Shown here piece by piece: positions 8,887-17,936 of a stretch of DNA of 64,000 nucleotides (within the stretch, counting starts at the first letter, position 1; every line of letters starts with the position of its first letter). The notes below the pieces were generated by a model. That model searched no databases and was not told where the DNA came from. It saw nothing but the letters and a program-made list of their open reading frames with translations. The DNA comes from UBA1447 sp002329225 (GTDB lineage: Bacteria > Bacillota > Clostridia > Oscillospirales > Acutalibacteraceae), in contig JBMNVN010000001.1 in the NCBI GenBank assembly GCA_050946835.1, forward strand, positions 1 to 64,000, given 5' to 3'. Both the position numbers and the translations under genes were made by a program.

Positions 8887-8987
8887 AAAACACATCTCCT
8901 TTCTTAGTTTTTTATTGTCACGCACTACGAAACAACGGAGTACGGGAGCAAACTTTTGGCTGCGGGCTTTATTAGCCGCAAATTGGT

Positions 8988-9016
8988 ATTTTACTATCTG
9001 AACTGTTGATTGTCAA
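8988..9016 (-). promoter_or_regulatory. Promoter for rpsL-rpsG-fusA-tuf
   Basis: On the minus strand a perfect TTGACA (9011-9016) is followed after 17 bases by TAAAAT (8988-8993). The -35 box begins 4 bases after the rpoC stop codon. Transcription would start near 8981 with a leader of about 95 bases. That leader contains a GC-rich bulged stem (about 8961-8978) before the rpsL ribosome site. This would let the translation genes be expressed independently of rpoBC. Confidence 0.7.
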
Positions 9017-9019
9017 CCG

Positions 9020-12000
9020 TTACAGATATTCGTCGTAAGAAATTGCGGGTGCTGAGCCTTCTTCCTCTTCTTCATCGGATGTTGTTTTGTAAAGAAGAAC
9101 ATCACTGTAACACTTCATACCCGTACCTGAAGGCAACAACTTACCGATAATTACGTTTTCTTTAAGACCTAAGAGCGGATCAACCTTGCCTTTGACTGCA
9201 GCATCGGTCAGGACACGGGTTGTTTCCTGGAAGGAGGCGGCGGAGAGGAAGGAGTCGGTTGCTAAAGAAGCCTTGGTTATACCCAAAAGAACGGGTTCTC
9301 CCACCGCTTCTTTAAATTCGCTGCCCTCCGCTTCGGCTAAGCGTCTGCCGTTTTCGTTAGCGGAATGAAAATCGCTCTTTTCCACCACGGAGGAAGGCAG
9401 CATCATCGTATCTCCGGCATCAAGCACTCTGACTTTTCTCATCATCTGACGCACAATAACTTCAATGTGCTTGTCGTTGATATCGACGCCCTGCATACGG
9501 TAGGTACGCTGAACCTCACGGATAAGATAGTCATGGACCTGCTCTACACCGAGGATGGCAAGTATATCATGAGGGTTTCTCGAACCGTCGGTGAGGTTGT
9601 CACCGGCTTTTATCGTCTGTCCCTCTTCAACACGCTTTCTGAAACCGTAGGGAATCATATAACTTTTTTCTTCAAGGCTCTCAGGGTCGGTAACAACAAT
9701 ATGATCGGCATTTTTAATCTTTCTGAAAGAAACAACGCCGTCTATCTCACTCATAATTGCCAATGTTTTCGGCTTTCTTGCCTCAAACAATTCCTCAATC
9801 CTAGGCAGACCTTCCGTGATATCGGACTGATCCCTTGCACCGCCGGTTTGGAACGTTCTCATTGTCAGCTGAGTACCGGGCTCGCCGATAGACTGAGCGG
9901 CTATAATCCCGACCGCTTCACCCACGGTAACGGGCTCTCCGGTAGCCAGGTTGGAGCCGTAACACTTAATACAAACGCCGTGTTTTGCTTTACAGGTAAG
10001 CAGGGAACGTATGGTGACAGAAGGCAATGAGTTTTCATCTTTCAGGCCCGCTGCCACAGCCTTTTCATGTTGGCCGGTAACAAAGTCCGAAACGATTTGT
10101 GCATCATTATCGTCCATCATTTTGTTGTTCTTCATGATAACTTCGCCGGTTTCTTCATCAATCAGGTCATTAAGGAGATAACGGCCGGTTAAACGCTCGG
10201 TCAGACCGACTATGCGTCTGTTGCCGTCAAAGATATCATAAACCTCCGCGCCTTCCGTGCAGCCGCAATCTTCCTGACGAATAATTACGTCTTGAGAAAC
10301 ATCCACCAAACGTCTTGTAAGGTAGCCGGAGTCGGCGGTACGCAGAGCCGTATCCGCCAAACCTTTTCTGGCACCTCGGGAAGAAATAAAGTATTCAAGT
10401 ACATTGAGGCCTTCGCGGTAGTTGGAGCGGATGGGAACTTCGATTGTTCTTCCCGTGGTGTTGGCAATAAGGCCGCGCATACCCGCAAGCTGACGCAACT
10501 GGCTGTCATTACCTCTGGCGCCGGAGTCAAGCATCATGTTTATGGGGTTGTTTAAATCAAAATTCTGCTTTAACTCGGTAGCTATCTGTTTTGTGCACTC
10601 TTCCCAGACTTTAATGACGCTGTCGCCCCGTTCTTCATCGGAGATAAGGCCGCGGGCATAGTTGGAGTTGATTCTGTCTATCTTTTTCTCGGAATCCGCA
10701 AGCAGTTCGGGTTTCCTTTCCGGAATTGTTGCGTCACCGACCGCTGCGGTTATACCGCTTTGAGTGGAATACTTAAAGCCGAGGTCTTTAATTTTATCAA
10801 GCACATCCGCTGTTTTTACGGTACCGTGTTTGGCAATACATCTTGCAACAATTTCGCCGAGTTTCTTTTTGTTCACCAGAAAATCGACTTCAAGGGCAAA
10901 CATATTTTCCGGTTTTTTACGGTCAACAAAGCCGAGGTCTTGGGGAATAGCTTCATTGAAAAGGATTTTTCCGTAAGAAGTTTCAACGAGTTTGGACACG
11001 GTTTTTCCGTTTATCTCTTTACTCATACGTATTTTAACAATGGAATGCAGGTCGATATAGCCTTCTTCATAAGCCATTGCAACCTCGTTGACATCGCGGA
11101 ACACCTTACCTTCACCCTTTTTACCTTTTCTGTCAAGGGTCAGGTAGTAGGAGCCGAGTACCATATCCTGAGTGGGAACTGCAACCGGTCTGCCGTCGGA
11201 GGGCTTGAGCAGGTTGTTAGCCGCCAACATGAGGAAACGTGCTTCAGCCTGAGCTTCTGCGGAAAGGGGCACGTGAACCGCCATTTGGTCGCCGTCAAAG
11301 TCGGCATTAAAAGCGGTACAAACCAAGGGGTACAGCTTAATTGCTCTGCCCTCGATAAGCACGGGTTCAAAAGCCTGTATTCCCAACCTATGGAGGGTAG
11401 GCGCACGGTTAAGAAGTACGGGGTGATCCTTAATTACAACATCGAGTGCGTCCCATACATCGGGTTTTGAACGTTCAACCATTTTTCGGGCGGACTTTAC
11501 ATTCCCCGCTTTTTCAGTTTCAACAAGGCGCTTCATTACAAACGGTTTAAAGAGTTCCAATGCCATTTCTTTCGGGAGTCCGCACTGGTGAAGTTTAAGT
11601 TCGGGGCCGACAACGATAACGGAACGGCCTGAGTAGTCAACACGTTTACCCAGTAAGTTTTGACGGAAACGTCCCTGTTTACCCTTGAGCATATCCGACA
11701 AGGATTTTAAGGGTCTGTTATTTGGTCCGGTAACCGGGCGTCCCCTGCGTCCGTTGTCAATAAGGGCGTCAACGGCTTCCTGAAGCATACGCTTTTCGTT
11801 TCTGATAATGATATCGGGAGCGCCGAGTTCCAAAAGCTTTCTAAGGCGGTTGTTGCGGTTAATTACTCTGCGGTAAAGGTCGTTAAGGTCGGAAGTGGCA
11901 AAACGGCCGCCGTCGAGTTGAACCATGGGACGAATTTCCGGCGGGATGACAGGCAAAACTTCCATTATCATCCATTCCGGCTTGTTCCCGGAGGTGCGAA

Positions 12001-12646
12001 AAGCTTCCGCCACTTCCAGACGTTTGAGAAGTTTTGCCCTTTTCTGGCCGGTTGCATCGACAAGTTCTTCCCTGAGGGAAGCGCAAAGCTCTACAGGATC
12101 AATTTCGCAAAGAAGCTCTTTTATCGCCTGGGCGCCCATTCCGGCACGGAAAGAATCTTCCCCGTAATATTCCTTTGCTTGGGCCAATTCTTTTTCATCA
12201 AGAACCTGAAATTTTTCGAGAGGAGTATCGCCGGGGTTTATAACTATATGTATGTTAAAATACAAAACCTTTTCAAGCACACGGGGGGACATATCCAGCA
12301 TCAGTCCCATACGGGAGGGGATGCCTTTAAAATACCAAATATGAGAAACAGGGGCGGCAAGTTCAATATGCCCCATGCGCTCACGGCGAACTTTTGCCCG
12401 TGTAATCTCAACTCCGCAACGCTCACAAATCTTTCCTTTGTAGCGAATACGTTTATATTTACCGCAATGGCATTCCCAATCCTTAGTCGGGCCGAAAATC
12501 TTTTCACAGAAAAGCCCTTCTTTTTCCGGTTTAAGAGTGCGGTAATTTATGGTTTCAGGTTTTTTGACCTCTCCGCTTGACCAGCTTCTTACATGTTCCG
12601 GAGATGCAAGACCAATCCTGATCGATTCAAAAATACTATTATCCAT
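9020..12646 (-). CDS. rpoC: RNA polymerase beta-prime subunit
   Basis: A 1208-residue beta-prime subunit. The N-terminal zinc ribbon has cysteines 59, 61, 74 and 77. The catalytic NADFDGDQMAVH motif, whose aspartates bind the active-site magnesium, is at about 446-457. The second zinc site is formed by DCGCTEG and CKAKHGVCIKCYG. The trigger-loop/bridge region includes GEPGTQLTMRTFHTG-like sequence (here TFQTGGA). The length is typical of Bacillota without large lineage-specific insertions. It starts 66 bases after rpoB, with AAGGAG upstream. The acidic C-terminus (DEEEEEGS) parallels that of RpoB. Confidence 0.97.
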   Translation of the reverse strand: MDNSIFESIRIGLASPEHVRSWSSGEVKKPETINYRTLKPEKEGLFCEKIFGPTKDWECHCGKYKRIRYKGKICERCGVEITRAKVRRERMGHIELAAPVSHIWYFKGIPSRMGLMLDMSPRVLEKVLYFNIHIVINPGDTPLEKFQVLDEKELAQAKEYYGEDSFRAGMGAQAIKELLCEIDPVELCASLREELVDATGQKRAKLLKRLEVAEAFRTSGNKPEWMIMEVLPVIPPEIRPMVQLDGGRFATSDLNDLYRRVINRNNRLRKLLELGAPDIIIRNEKRMLQEAVDALIDNGRRGRPVTGPNNRPLKSLSDMLKGKQGRFRQNLLGKRVDYSGRSVIVVGPELKLHQCGLPKEMALELFKPFVMKRLVETEKAGNVKSARKMVERSKPDVWDALDVVIKDHPVLLNRAPTLHRLGIQAFEPVLIEGRAIKLYPLVCTAFNADFDGDQMAVHVPLSAEAQAEARFLMLAANNLLKPSDGRPVAVPTQDMVLGSYYLTLDRKGKKGEGKVFRDVNEVAMAYEEGYIDLHSIVKIRMSKEINGKTVSKLVETSYGKILFNEAIPQDLGFVDRKKPENMFALEVDFLVNKKKLGEIVARCIAKHGTVKTADVLDKIKDLGFKYSTQSGITAAVGDATIPERKPELLADSEKKIDRINSNYARGLISDEERGDSVIKVWEECTKQIATELKQNFDLNNPINMMLDSGARGNDSQLRQLAGMRGLIANTTGRTIEVPIRSNYREGLNVLEYFISSRGARKGLADTALRTADSGYLTRRLVDVSQDVIIRQEDCGCTEGAEVYDIFDGNRRIVGLTERLTGRYLLNDLIDEETGEVIMKNNKMMDDNDAQIVSDFVTGQHEKAVAAGLKDENSLPSVTIRSLLTCKAKHGVCIKCYGSNLATGEPVTVGEAVGIIAAQSIGEPGTQLTMRTFQTGGARDQSDITEGLPRIEELFEARKPKTLAIMSEIDGVVSFRKIKNADHIVVTDPESLEEKSYMIPYGFRKRVEEGQTIKAGDNLTDGSRNPHDILAILGVEQVHDYLIREVQRTYRMQGVDINDKHIEVIVRQMMRKVRVLDAGDTMMLPSSVVEKSDFHSANENGRRLAEAEGSEFKEAVGEPVLLGITKASLATDSFLSAASFQETTRVLTDAAVKGKVDPLLGLKENVIIGKLLPSGTGMKCYSDVLLYKTTSDEEEEEGSAPAISYDEYL

Positions 12647-12712
12647 TAAATCTTATGCTCCTTTACGATTTTTTAACAGCCTGTTCCAAGATGTTACCTG
12701 AAGGTTCTTTCG

Positions 12713-15700
12713 TCAGTCTTCATCTTCCTCACTGTCAAAGTCATCTTCGTAGTCGCTGTCATCTCCGCTGTAGTCTTCTTCGAAGTCTTCTTCATCAACT
12801 TCTTCATCTTCATCTTCTTCACCTTCGATTATGAAGTTGTCCGCTTTTTCAATATCGTTGACCTCGATAAAGGCGCTGTCATCCGCCGGGGTGATACCCA
12901 AGTCTTCACTTTCGAATGTTTGTTTAAGGTCTATTTCTTCATCGTCCTTATTGAGCACTCTGACATTAAGCCCCAAGGACTGCAGTTCCTTAATAAGTAC
13001 CTTAAATGATTCGGGTATGCCGGCCTTGGGAACATTTTTCCCTTTTACAATGGCCTCATAGGTCTTAACCCTTCCAATTACATCGTCTGACTTAACGGTC
13101 AAAATTTCTTGCAACGTATAGGCCGCTCCATAAGCTTCGAGTGCCCAAACCTCCATTTCGCCGAAACGTTGTCCGCCGAACTGAGCTTTACCGCCGAGAG
13201 GCTGTTGGGTGACTAAGGAATAGGGGCCGGTGGAACGGGCATGAATCTTGTCGTCAACCAGATGCAGAAGTTTAAGGAAGTACATAACGCCTACCGTAAC
13301 CGGGTTGTCGAATTTTTTACCGGTTCTTCCGTCAATAAGGTCGATTTTTCCGTCTTCTCTAAGGCCTGCCTCTACTAAAGCGGCCCGGACGTCCGACTCA
13401 TGCGCTCCGTCAAAGACGGGAGTCATCACATGGATACCCAGGTGTTTTGCGGCAAACCCCAAGTTTACTTCCAAAACCTGACCGATATTCATTCGCGAGG
13501 GCACGCCTAACGGGTTAAGCACGATATCCAGAGGAGTGCCGTCAGGCAGGAAAGGCATATCTTCCTGCGGTAAAATCCTGGAAACAACGCCCTTATTACC
13601 GTGGCGGCCGGCCATTTTATCGCCGACTGAGATTTTGCGCTTTTGGGCCACATAAGTGCGAACCACTTTATTAACACCTGGGGAAAGTTCGTCGGAGTTT
13701 TCTCTTGTGAAGACTTCCACGTTAACCACTATGCCGTACTCCCCGTGGGGGACGCGTAATGAGGTATCTCTAACCTCTTTCGCCTTTTCGCCGAAGATGG
13801 CTCGGAGCAGGCGTTCCTCAGCGGTCAGCTCGGTTTCGCCCTTAGGCGTAACCTTGCCGACTAAAATATCGCCCGAGTGCACTTCCGCTCCTACTCGGAT
13901 TATACCGCGTTCATCCAAATCTTTAAGTGCATCCTCACCGACGTTGGGGATGTCACGGGTAATTTCTTCCGGGCCCAACTTTGTATCTCTGGCTTCAACC
14001 TCGTACTCTTCTATATGAACGGAAGTATAGACATCGTCACGGACAAGCTTTTCATTTATAAGCACGGCGTCCTCGTAGTTGAAGCCTTCCCAAGTCATAA
14101 AGCCGACCAGGGCGTTCTTGCCGAGACTGATTTCGCCCTTATCCGTGGCGGGACCGTCGGCTATAACCATACCGCTCTCGACTCTGTCGCCTACGTTGAC
14201 AATGGGAATCTGATTTATGCAGGTGCCCTGATTGGAACGCATAAACTTTATAATTTCGTAGGAATCCAGCTCCCCGCCATCCGTCATGATGTCGATTCTT
14301 TCGGCGCAAACATGGGTAACCGTACCGTTGTTTTTAGCTATAACGGTAACCCCGGAGTCAAAGGCGGCCTTGTATTCCATACCGGTTCCCACAATGGGAG
14401 CCTCCGGTTTTAGGAGAGGAACCGCTTGCCGCTGCATATTTGAGCCCATGAGCACCCTGTTTGCGTCGTCGTTTTCGAGGAAGGGAATCATGGCGGTAGC
14501 TACGGAAACTACCATTTTAGGCGAAACGTCCATGTAGTCCGCTTTTGAAGAGTCCACCTCAAGGAACTCATCCCTGTAGCGGGCATGAACCTTTGAATTT
14601 TTAAAACGTCCTTTATCGTCCAGCGGTTCGTTGGCCTGCGCTACAATAAATTCGTCTTCCACATCAGCTGTCATGTATACAAACTCGTCTAAAACCCTGC
14701 CGGCCTCTTTATCAACTTTGCGGAGGGGTGTTTCGATAAAGCCGTATTCATTTATCTTGGCAAAGGTGGCAAGGTAGGAAATCAGACCGATATTCGGCCC
14801 TTCAGGGGTTTCAATCGGGCACATACGGCCGTAATGGCTGTAGTGCACGTCACGCACCTCAAAGCCGGCGCGTTCTCTTGAAAGACCGCCGGGGCCCAAG
14901 GCGGACAAACGGCGCTTATGCGTAAGTTCAGCCAAGGGATTCGTTTGATCCATAAACTGAGATAACGGAGAGGACCCGAAGAACTCGCGTATAGCCATAA
15001 TAACCGGCCTGATATTCAGAAGCGACTGGGGTGTGACCTTTTCTTCATCCTCTTGAGTCTGAATTGTCATCCTTTCACGCACAACCCTTTCCATACGGGT
15101 AAGGCCTATACGGAACTGATTTTGCAACAACTCTCCGACGGAACGAATTCGACGGTTGCCTAAATGGTCTATGTCATCCGTGGTTCCGATATTATGGGCG
15201 ATGCAATTTATATAGTTTATTGATGCCAAAATATCATCTACAGTTATAGTTTTCGGAATCAACTCGTCGCAGCGAACACTTAATTCTTCAAGGAGCTCTT
15301 CTTTGCCGCTGCATTTTTCCAGAATCTCCATCAGCACACTGAAGCGGACCTTTTCGTTGATACCGATATCCGTCAATTCTTCTTTGGTAATTTCCGGAAC
15401 ATACTCTTCGATATCCACCATCTGATTTGAGATAATAGTTATATTGCGGTCATTTACATTGACCACTGCCATACTAACTCCGGCCTGCTCAATTTCATAA
15501 GCTTTTTCCTTGGAAATAACTTCCCCCGCCTCGGCAAGCACTTCGCCGGTAACAGCACTTGCAACAGGTTGAGCAAGAGTACAACCGACCAGACGTGCGG
15601 AAATTGCAAGTTTCTTGTTATATTTATACCGACCTACACGGGAAAGGTCATAGCGATGCGGTTCAAAAAACAGAGTTTCAAGGTTTGACTGAGCCGCCTC

Positions 15701-16465
15701 AAGTGTGGCAGGTTCACCGGGGCGAAGTTTTTTGAATACTTCTATGACGGCCTCTTCCGCATTGCGGGTTTCATCTTTAGCAAGGGTTGCGCCTATTCTT
15801 TCATCGTCTCCGAACATTTCGACAATCTCTTCACAGGTGCCGGTGAAGCCGGGCAAATTCAAAAAGAGTGCACGAATAAATGTAGTAACATAAATTTTGC
15901 GGTTTTTGTCGATACGCACATAGAAAACTCCGGCCGGATCAGTTTCATACTCCAACCAAGCTCCCCTGTTGGGATTAATAGTACTGGAAAATAAACGGGT
16001 ACCGGTTTTGTCCCGGTCCATTTTAAAGCAAACACCGGGGGAACGAACAAGTTGTGAAACTACTACGCGCTCCGCACCGTTAATAACAAAAGTGCCGCCT
16101 TCAGTCATTACAGGGAAATCACCCATAAAAACCTCGGACTCTTTTATGACACCCGTCATCTTATTTCTCAACTGGACGGTGACACGCATCGGTGCGGCAT
16201 AGGTGGCATCACGCTCTTTACACTCCCTCACGGTGTATTTGGGAGCATCGTCAATTTTGTAATCGATAAAACGCAATTCCCAATTACCGGAGTAGTCAGT
16301 TATCTCCGCAACTTCCCTGAAAACTTCTTTCAGGCCAACTTCCAGAAACCACTTGTAGGAATCCTTTTGGACCTCGATGAGATTGGGCATTTCCATCACT
16401 TCATTAATCTTGCCGAAACTCATTCGTTCTCGGTTACCGCGCTGTACGGAAACAACATTCAGCAT
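12713..16465 (-). CDS. rpoB: RNA polymerase beta subunit
   Basis: A 1250-residue beta subunit. The rifampicin pocket (SQFMDQTNPL, then HKRRLSALGPGG) carries the sensitive residues at Asp516, His526 and Ser531 (E. coli numbering). Position 510 is Pro instead of Gln, which occurs in other bacteria. The conserved GDKMAGRHGNKG and the C-terminal GGQRFGEMEVWALEAYGA are present. The final 37 or so residues form a very acidic tail, almost entirely Asp/Glu with a few Ser/Tyr. Translation starts at 16465 after a CGGAG site. rplJ and rplL are not upstream. The gene instead has its own promoter behind the dgt-dnaG-rpoD unit. Confidence 0.97.
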   Translation of the reverse strand: MLNVVSVQRGNRERMSFGKINEVMEMPNLIEVQKDSYKWFLEVGLKEVFREVAEITDYSGNWELRFIDYKIDDAPKYTVRECKERDATYAAPMRVTVQLRNKMTGVIKESEVFMGDFPVMTEGGTFVINGAERVVVSQLVRSPGVCFKMDRDKTGTRLFSSTINPNRGAWLEYETDPAGVFYVRIDKNRKIYVTTFIRALFLNLPGFTGTCEEIVEMFGDDERIGATLAKDETRNAEEAVIEVFKKLRPGEPATLEAAQSNLETLFFEPHRYDLSRVGRYKYNKKLAISARLVGCTLAQPVASAVTGEVLAEAGEVISKEKAYEIEQAGVSMAVVNVNDRNITIISNQMVDIEEYVPEITKEELTDIGINEKVRFSVLMEILEKCSGKEELLEELSVRCDELIPKTITVDDILASINYINCIAHNIGTTDDIDHLGNRRIRSVGELLQNQFRIGLTRMERVVRERMTIQTQEDEEKVTPQSLLNIRPVIMAIREFFGSSPLSQFMDQTNPLAELTHKRRLSALGPGGLSRERAGFEVRDVHYSHYGRMCPIETPEGPNIGLISYLATFAKINEYGFIETPLRKVDKEAGRVLDEFVYMTADVEDEFIVAQANEPLDDKGRFKNSKVHARYRDEFLEVDSSKADYMDVSPKMVVSVATAMIPFLENDDANRVLMGSNMQRQAVPLLKPEAPIVGTGMEYKAAFDSGVTVIAKNNGTVTHVCAERIDIMTDGGELDSYEIIKFMRSNQGTCINQIPIVNVGDRVESGMVIADGPATDKGEISLGKNALVGFMTWEGFNYEDAVLINEKLVRDDVYTSVHIEEYEVEARDTKLGPEEITRDIPNVGEDALKDLDERGIIRVGAEVHSGDILVGKVTPKGETELTAEERLLRAIFGEKAKEVRDTSLRVPHGEYGIVVNVEVFTRENSDELSPGVNKVVRTYVAQKRKISVGDKMAGRHGNKGVVSRILPQEDMPFLPDGTPLDIVLNPLGVPSRMNIGQVLEVNLGFAAKHLGIHVMTPVFDGAHESDVRAALVEAGLREDGKIDLIDGRTGKKFDNPVTVGVMYFLKLLHLVDDKIHARSTGPYSLVTQQPLGGKAQFGGQRFGEMEVWALEAYGAAYTLQEILTVKSDDVIGRVKTYEAIVKGKNVPKAGIPESFKVLIKELQSLGLNVRVLNKDDEEIDLKQTFESEDLGITPADDSAFIEVNDIEKADNFIIEGEEDEDEEVDEEDFEEDYSGDDSDYEDDFDSEEDED

Positions 16466-16640
16466 AAGCTATTCACTCCGTTTATTTATTTGGCGCTGTT
16501 TAAGTTAGCCGGTGCCGCACCTTAAAACACCGATGGGCAAAACACCGAAAAAGGGGTTGATTTATCTTAAAACCATGGTATAATCCCCTTAGAAGCAAAG
16601 ACATCACGGCATATTGCTCCATGATAACAAGCATTTAAAA
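16466..16640 (-). promoter_or_regulatory. Long untranslated leader of rpoB
   Basis: Between the predicted transcription start near 16634 and the rpoB ATG lies an untranslated leader of about 170 bases. It has no ORF that I would call. The element CGGTGTTTT occurs twice (on the minus strand around 16518-16552), with a GGTGC/GCACC stem nearby. I do not recognise an L10-type or known riboswitch fold. The whole gene-free stretch 16466-16820 is accounted for by this leader, the two promoters and the terminator listed separately. Confidence 0.4.
16557..16584 (+). promoter_or_regulatory. Plus-strand promoter-like element inside the rpoB leader
   Basis: TTGATT (16557-16562), a 16-base spacer and a perfect TATAAT (16579-16584) form a promoter pointing away from rpoB. 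A transcript from it would run through about 130 bases antisense to the rpoB leader and promoter and reach the two-way terminator at 16719-16764. It has no ORF downstream. It may be fortuitous. Confidence 0.35.
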
Positions 16641-16669
16641 ATTATACATGTTGCAATAGGGGTTGTCAA
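16641..16669 (-). promoter_or_regulatory. Perfect consensus sigma-A promoter of rpoBC
   Basis: On the minus strand TTGACA (16664-16669), a 17-base spacer and TATAAT (16641-16646) match the sigma-A consensus at all twelve positions. It lies about 175 bases before rpoB and downstream of the rpoD terminator. rpoBC is therefore expected to be strongly and independently transcribed. Confidence 0.85.
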
Positions 16670-16718
16670 CCCCTGTTTTTTATTTTTTTTGTAAATTACA
16701 TAAAATATAAACAGCGAG

Positions 16719-16764
16719 TCAAAAAAGTCGGAGGAAAGCCTGTTGCTTCCTCCGACTTTTTTGA
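16719..16764. terminator. Two-way intrinsic terminator after rpoD
   Basis: A perfect 18-base-pair inverted repeat (16719-16736 with 16747-16764) with a 10-base loop. The GC-rich core GTCGGAGGAA is flanked by six A on one side and six T on the other, so it works as an intrinsic terminator in both directions. It ends the dgt-dnaG-rpoD transcript and would also stop any plus-strand transcript from the rpoB leader. Confidence 0.9.
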
Positions 16765-16820
16765 TATTAATCCGCTTTTTTAATAACCCTCAAGCCTGTT
16801 TGACTTATGCTGAAGAGTTC

Positions 16821-17900
16821 TCAGTCAAGAAAATCACGGAGCTTTTTGCTTCTGCTGGGATGACGTAGTTTGCGCAAAGCTTTTGCCTCTATTTGGCGTA
16901 TGCGCTCCCTTGTAACGTTAAACTCTTTGCCCACCTCTTCCAGAGTATGGGTTTGTCCGTCTATAAGCCCGAAACGAAGGGCGAGAACTTTTTCTTCGCG
17001 GGGTGTAAGAGTTTTTAAAACTTCGCCGATTTGCTCTTTAAGTAACAACATGGATGCAGCGTCGGCGGGAGCGGGCGCCTGTTCGTCTTCAATAAAATCG
17101 CCCAAATGGCTGTCCTCTTCTCCACCGATAGGAGTTTCCAGCGAAACGGGTTCCTGAGCTACCCGCAAAATTTCCCTTACCTTTTCCGGCGTCATATCAA
17201 GTTCTGCCGCCGTTTCTTCCGCAGTAGGTTCGCGCCCGTTCAGGTGAAGAAGCTGGCTATTGGTTTTTTTAACTTTATTGATGGTTTCCACCATATGTAC
17301 GGGAATGCGTATTGTACGGGCTTGGTCCGCAATCGCCCTGGTAATAGCTTGCCTGATCCACCAGGTAGCGTAGGTGGAAAACTTAAAGCCTTTTGTATAA
17401 TCAAATTTTTCAACCGCTTTTAATAAGCCCAGATTGCCCTCTTGAATTAAGTCGAGGAACTGCATACCTCTGCCCACATAACGTTTTGCAATACTGACCA
17501 CCAAGCGCAAATTGGCCTCCGCAAGCTTTCTTTTACACTCCGGATCTGTAATATTCTGCGCAAGTGCAATCTCCTCCTCTGCGGAAAGCAGAGGAACATT
17601 GCCTATCTCTTTCAGGTAAAGCTTAACCGGATCATCCAGTGCCGTTGATTTTTCCACAACTGCATTTTGAGCGGCTTTGGGCATTTCAATGTCTTCTGAA
17701 AGCGGCTCCATTTCTCCGTCAAAATCGTCAATTATTTCGATACCGCTGCCTTCAAGCATATCATAAAGCTTGTCAAGGTCTTCCACATCATAGTCAATTT
17801 CTATAATAGCGGCGTCAATGTCTTGGGTTGTAAGTTTACCCGAGGATTTTCCTTTTTCCAGCAACATTCTGACTGCTGATCTCATAACAGGGTTTTCCAT
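16821..17900 (-). CDS. rpoD: RNA polymerase primary sigma factor (SigA)
   Basis: A 359-residue housekeeping sigma-70 protein, of SigA size in Bacillota. Region 1.2 is DPVKLYLKEIGNVPLLSAEEE. Region 2 shows LRLVVSIAKRYVGRGMQ, the DLIQEGNLGLLKAVEKFDY core-binding motif and FSTYATWWIRQAI for the -10 element. Region 4.2 has the helix-turn-helix TLEEVGKEFNVTRERIRQIE. An N-terminal domain (about residues 1-80) resembles region 1.1 (GKLTTQDIDAAI). It is the last gene of the dgt-dnaG-rpoD operon, 36 bases after dnaG, with AGGAG before the ATG. Confidence 0.96.
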   Translation of the reverse strand: MENPVMRSAVRMLLEKGKSSGKLTTQDIDAAIIEIDYDVEDLDKLYDMLEGSGIEIIDDFDGEMEPLSEDIEMPKAAQNAVVEKSTALDDPVKLYLKEIGNVPLLSAEEEIALAQNITDPECKRKLAEANLRLVVSIAKRYVGRGMQFLDLIQEGNLGLLKAVEKFDYTKGFKFSTYATWWIRQAITRAIADQARTIRIPVHMVETINKVKKTNSQLLHLNGREPTAEETAAELDMTPEKVREILRVAQEPVSLETPIGGEEDSHLGDFIEDEQAPAPADAASMLLLKEQIGEVLKTLTPREEKVLALRFGLIDGQTHTLEEVGKEFNVTRERIRQIEAKALRKLRHPSRSKKLRDFLD

Positions 17901-17936
17901 AATTTTCTCCTCTACAATGATATTTTTATTTTTTAC

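Noticed and set aside
10760..11470. Plus-strand open frame of 236 codons opposite rpoC
   Set aside because: It lies wholly antisense to highly conserved rpoC sequence, has no ribosome site and shows no family resemblance.
8467..16465. Drug-resistance alleles in rpsL and rpoB
   Set aside because: Streptomycin and rifampicin pocket residues that I can read are the sensitive ones. Only the neutral-looking Pro at position 510 differs.
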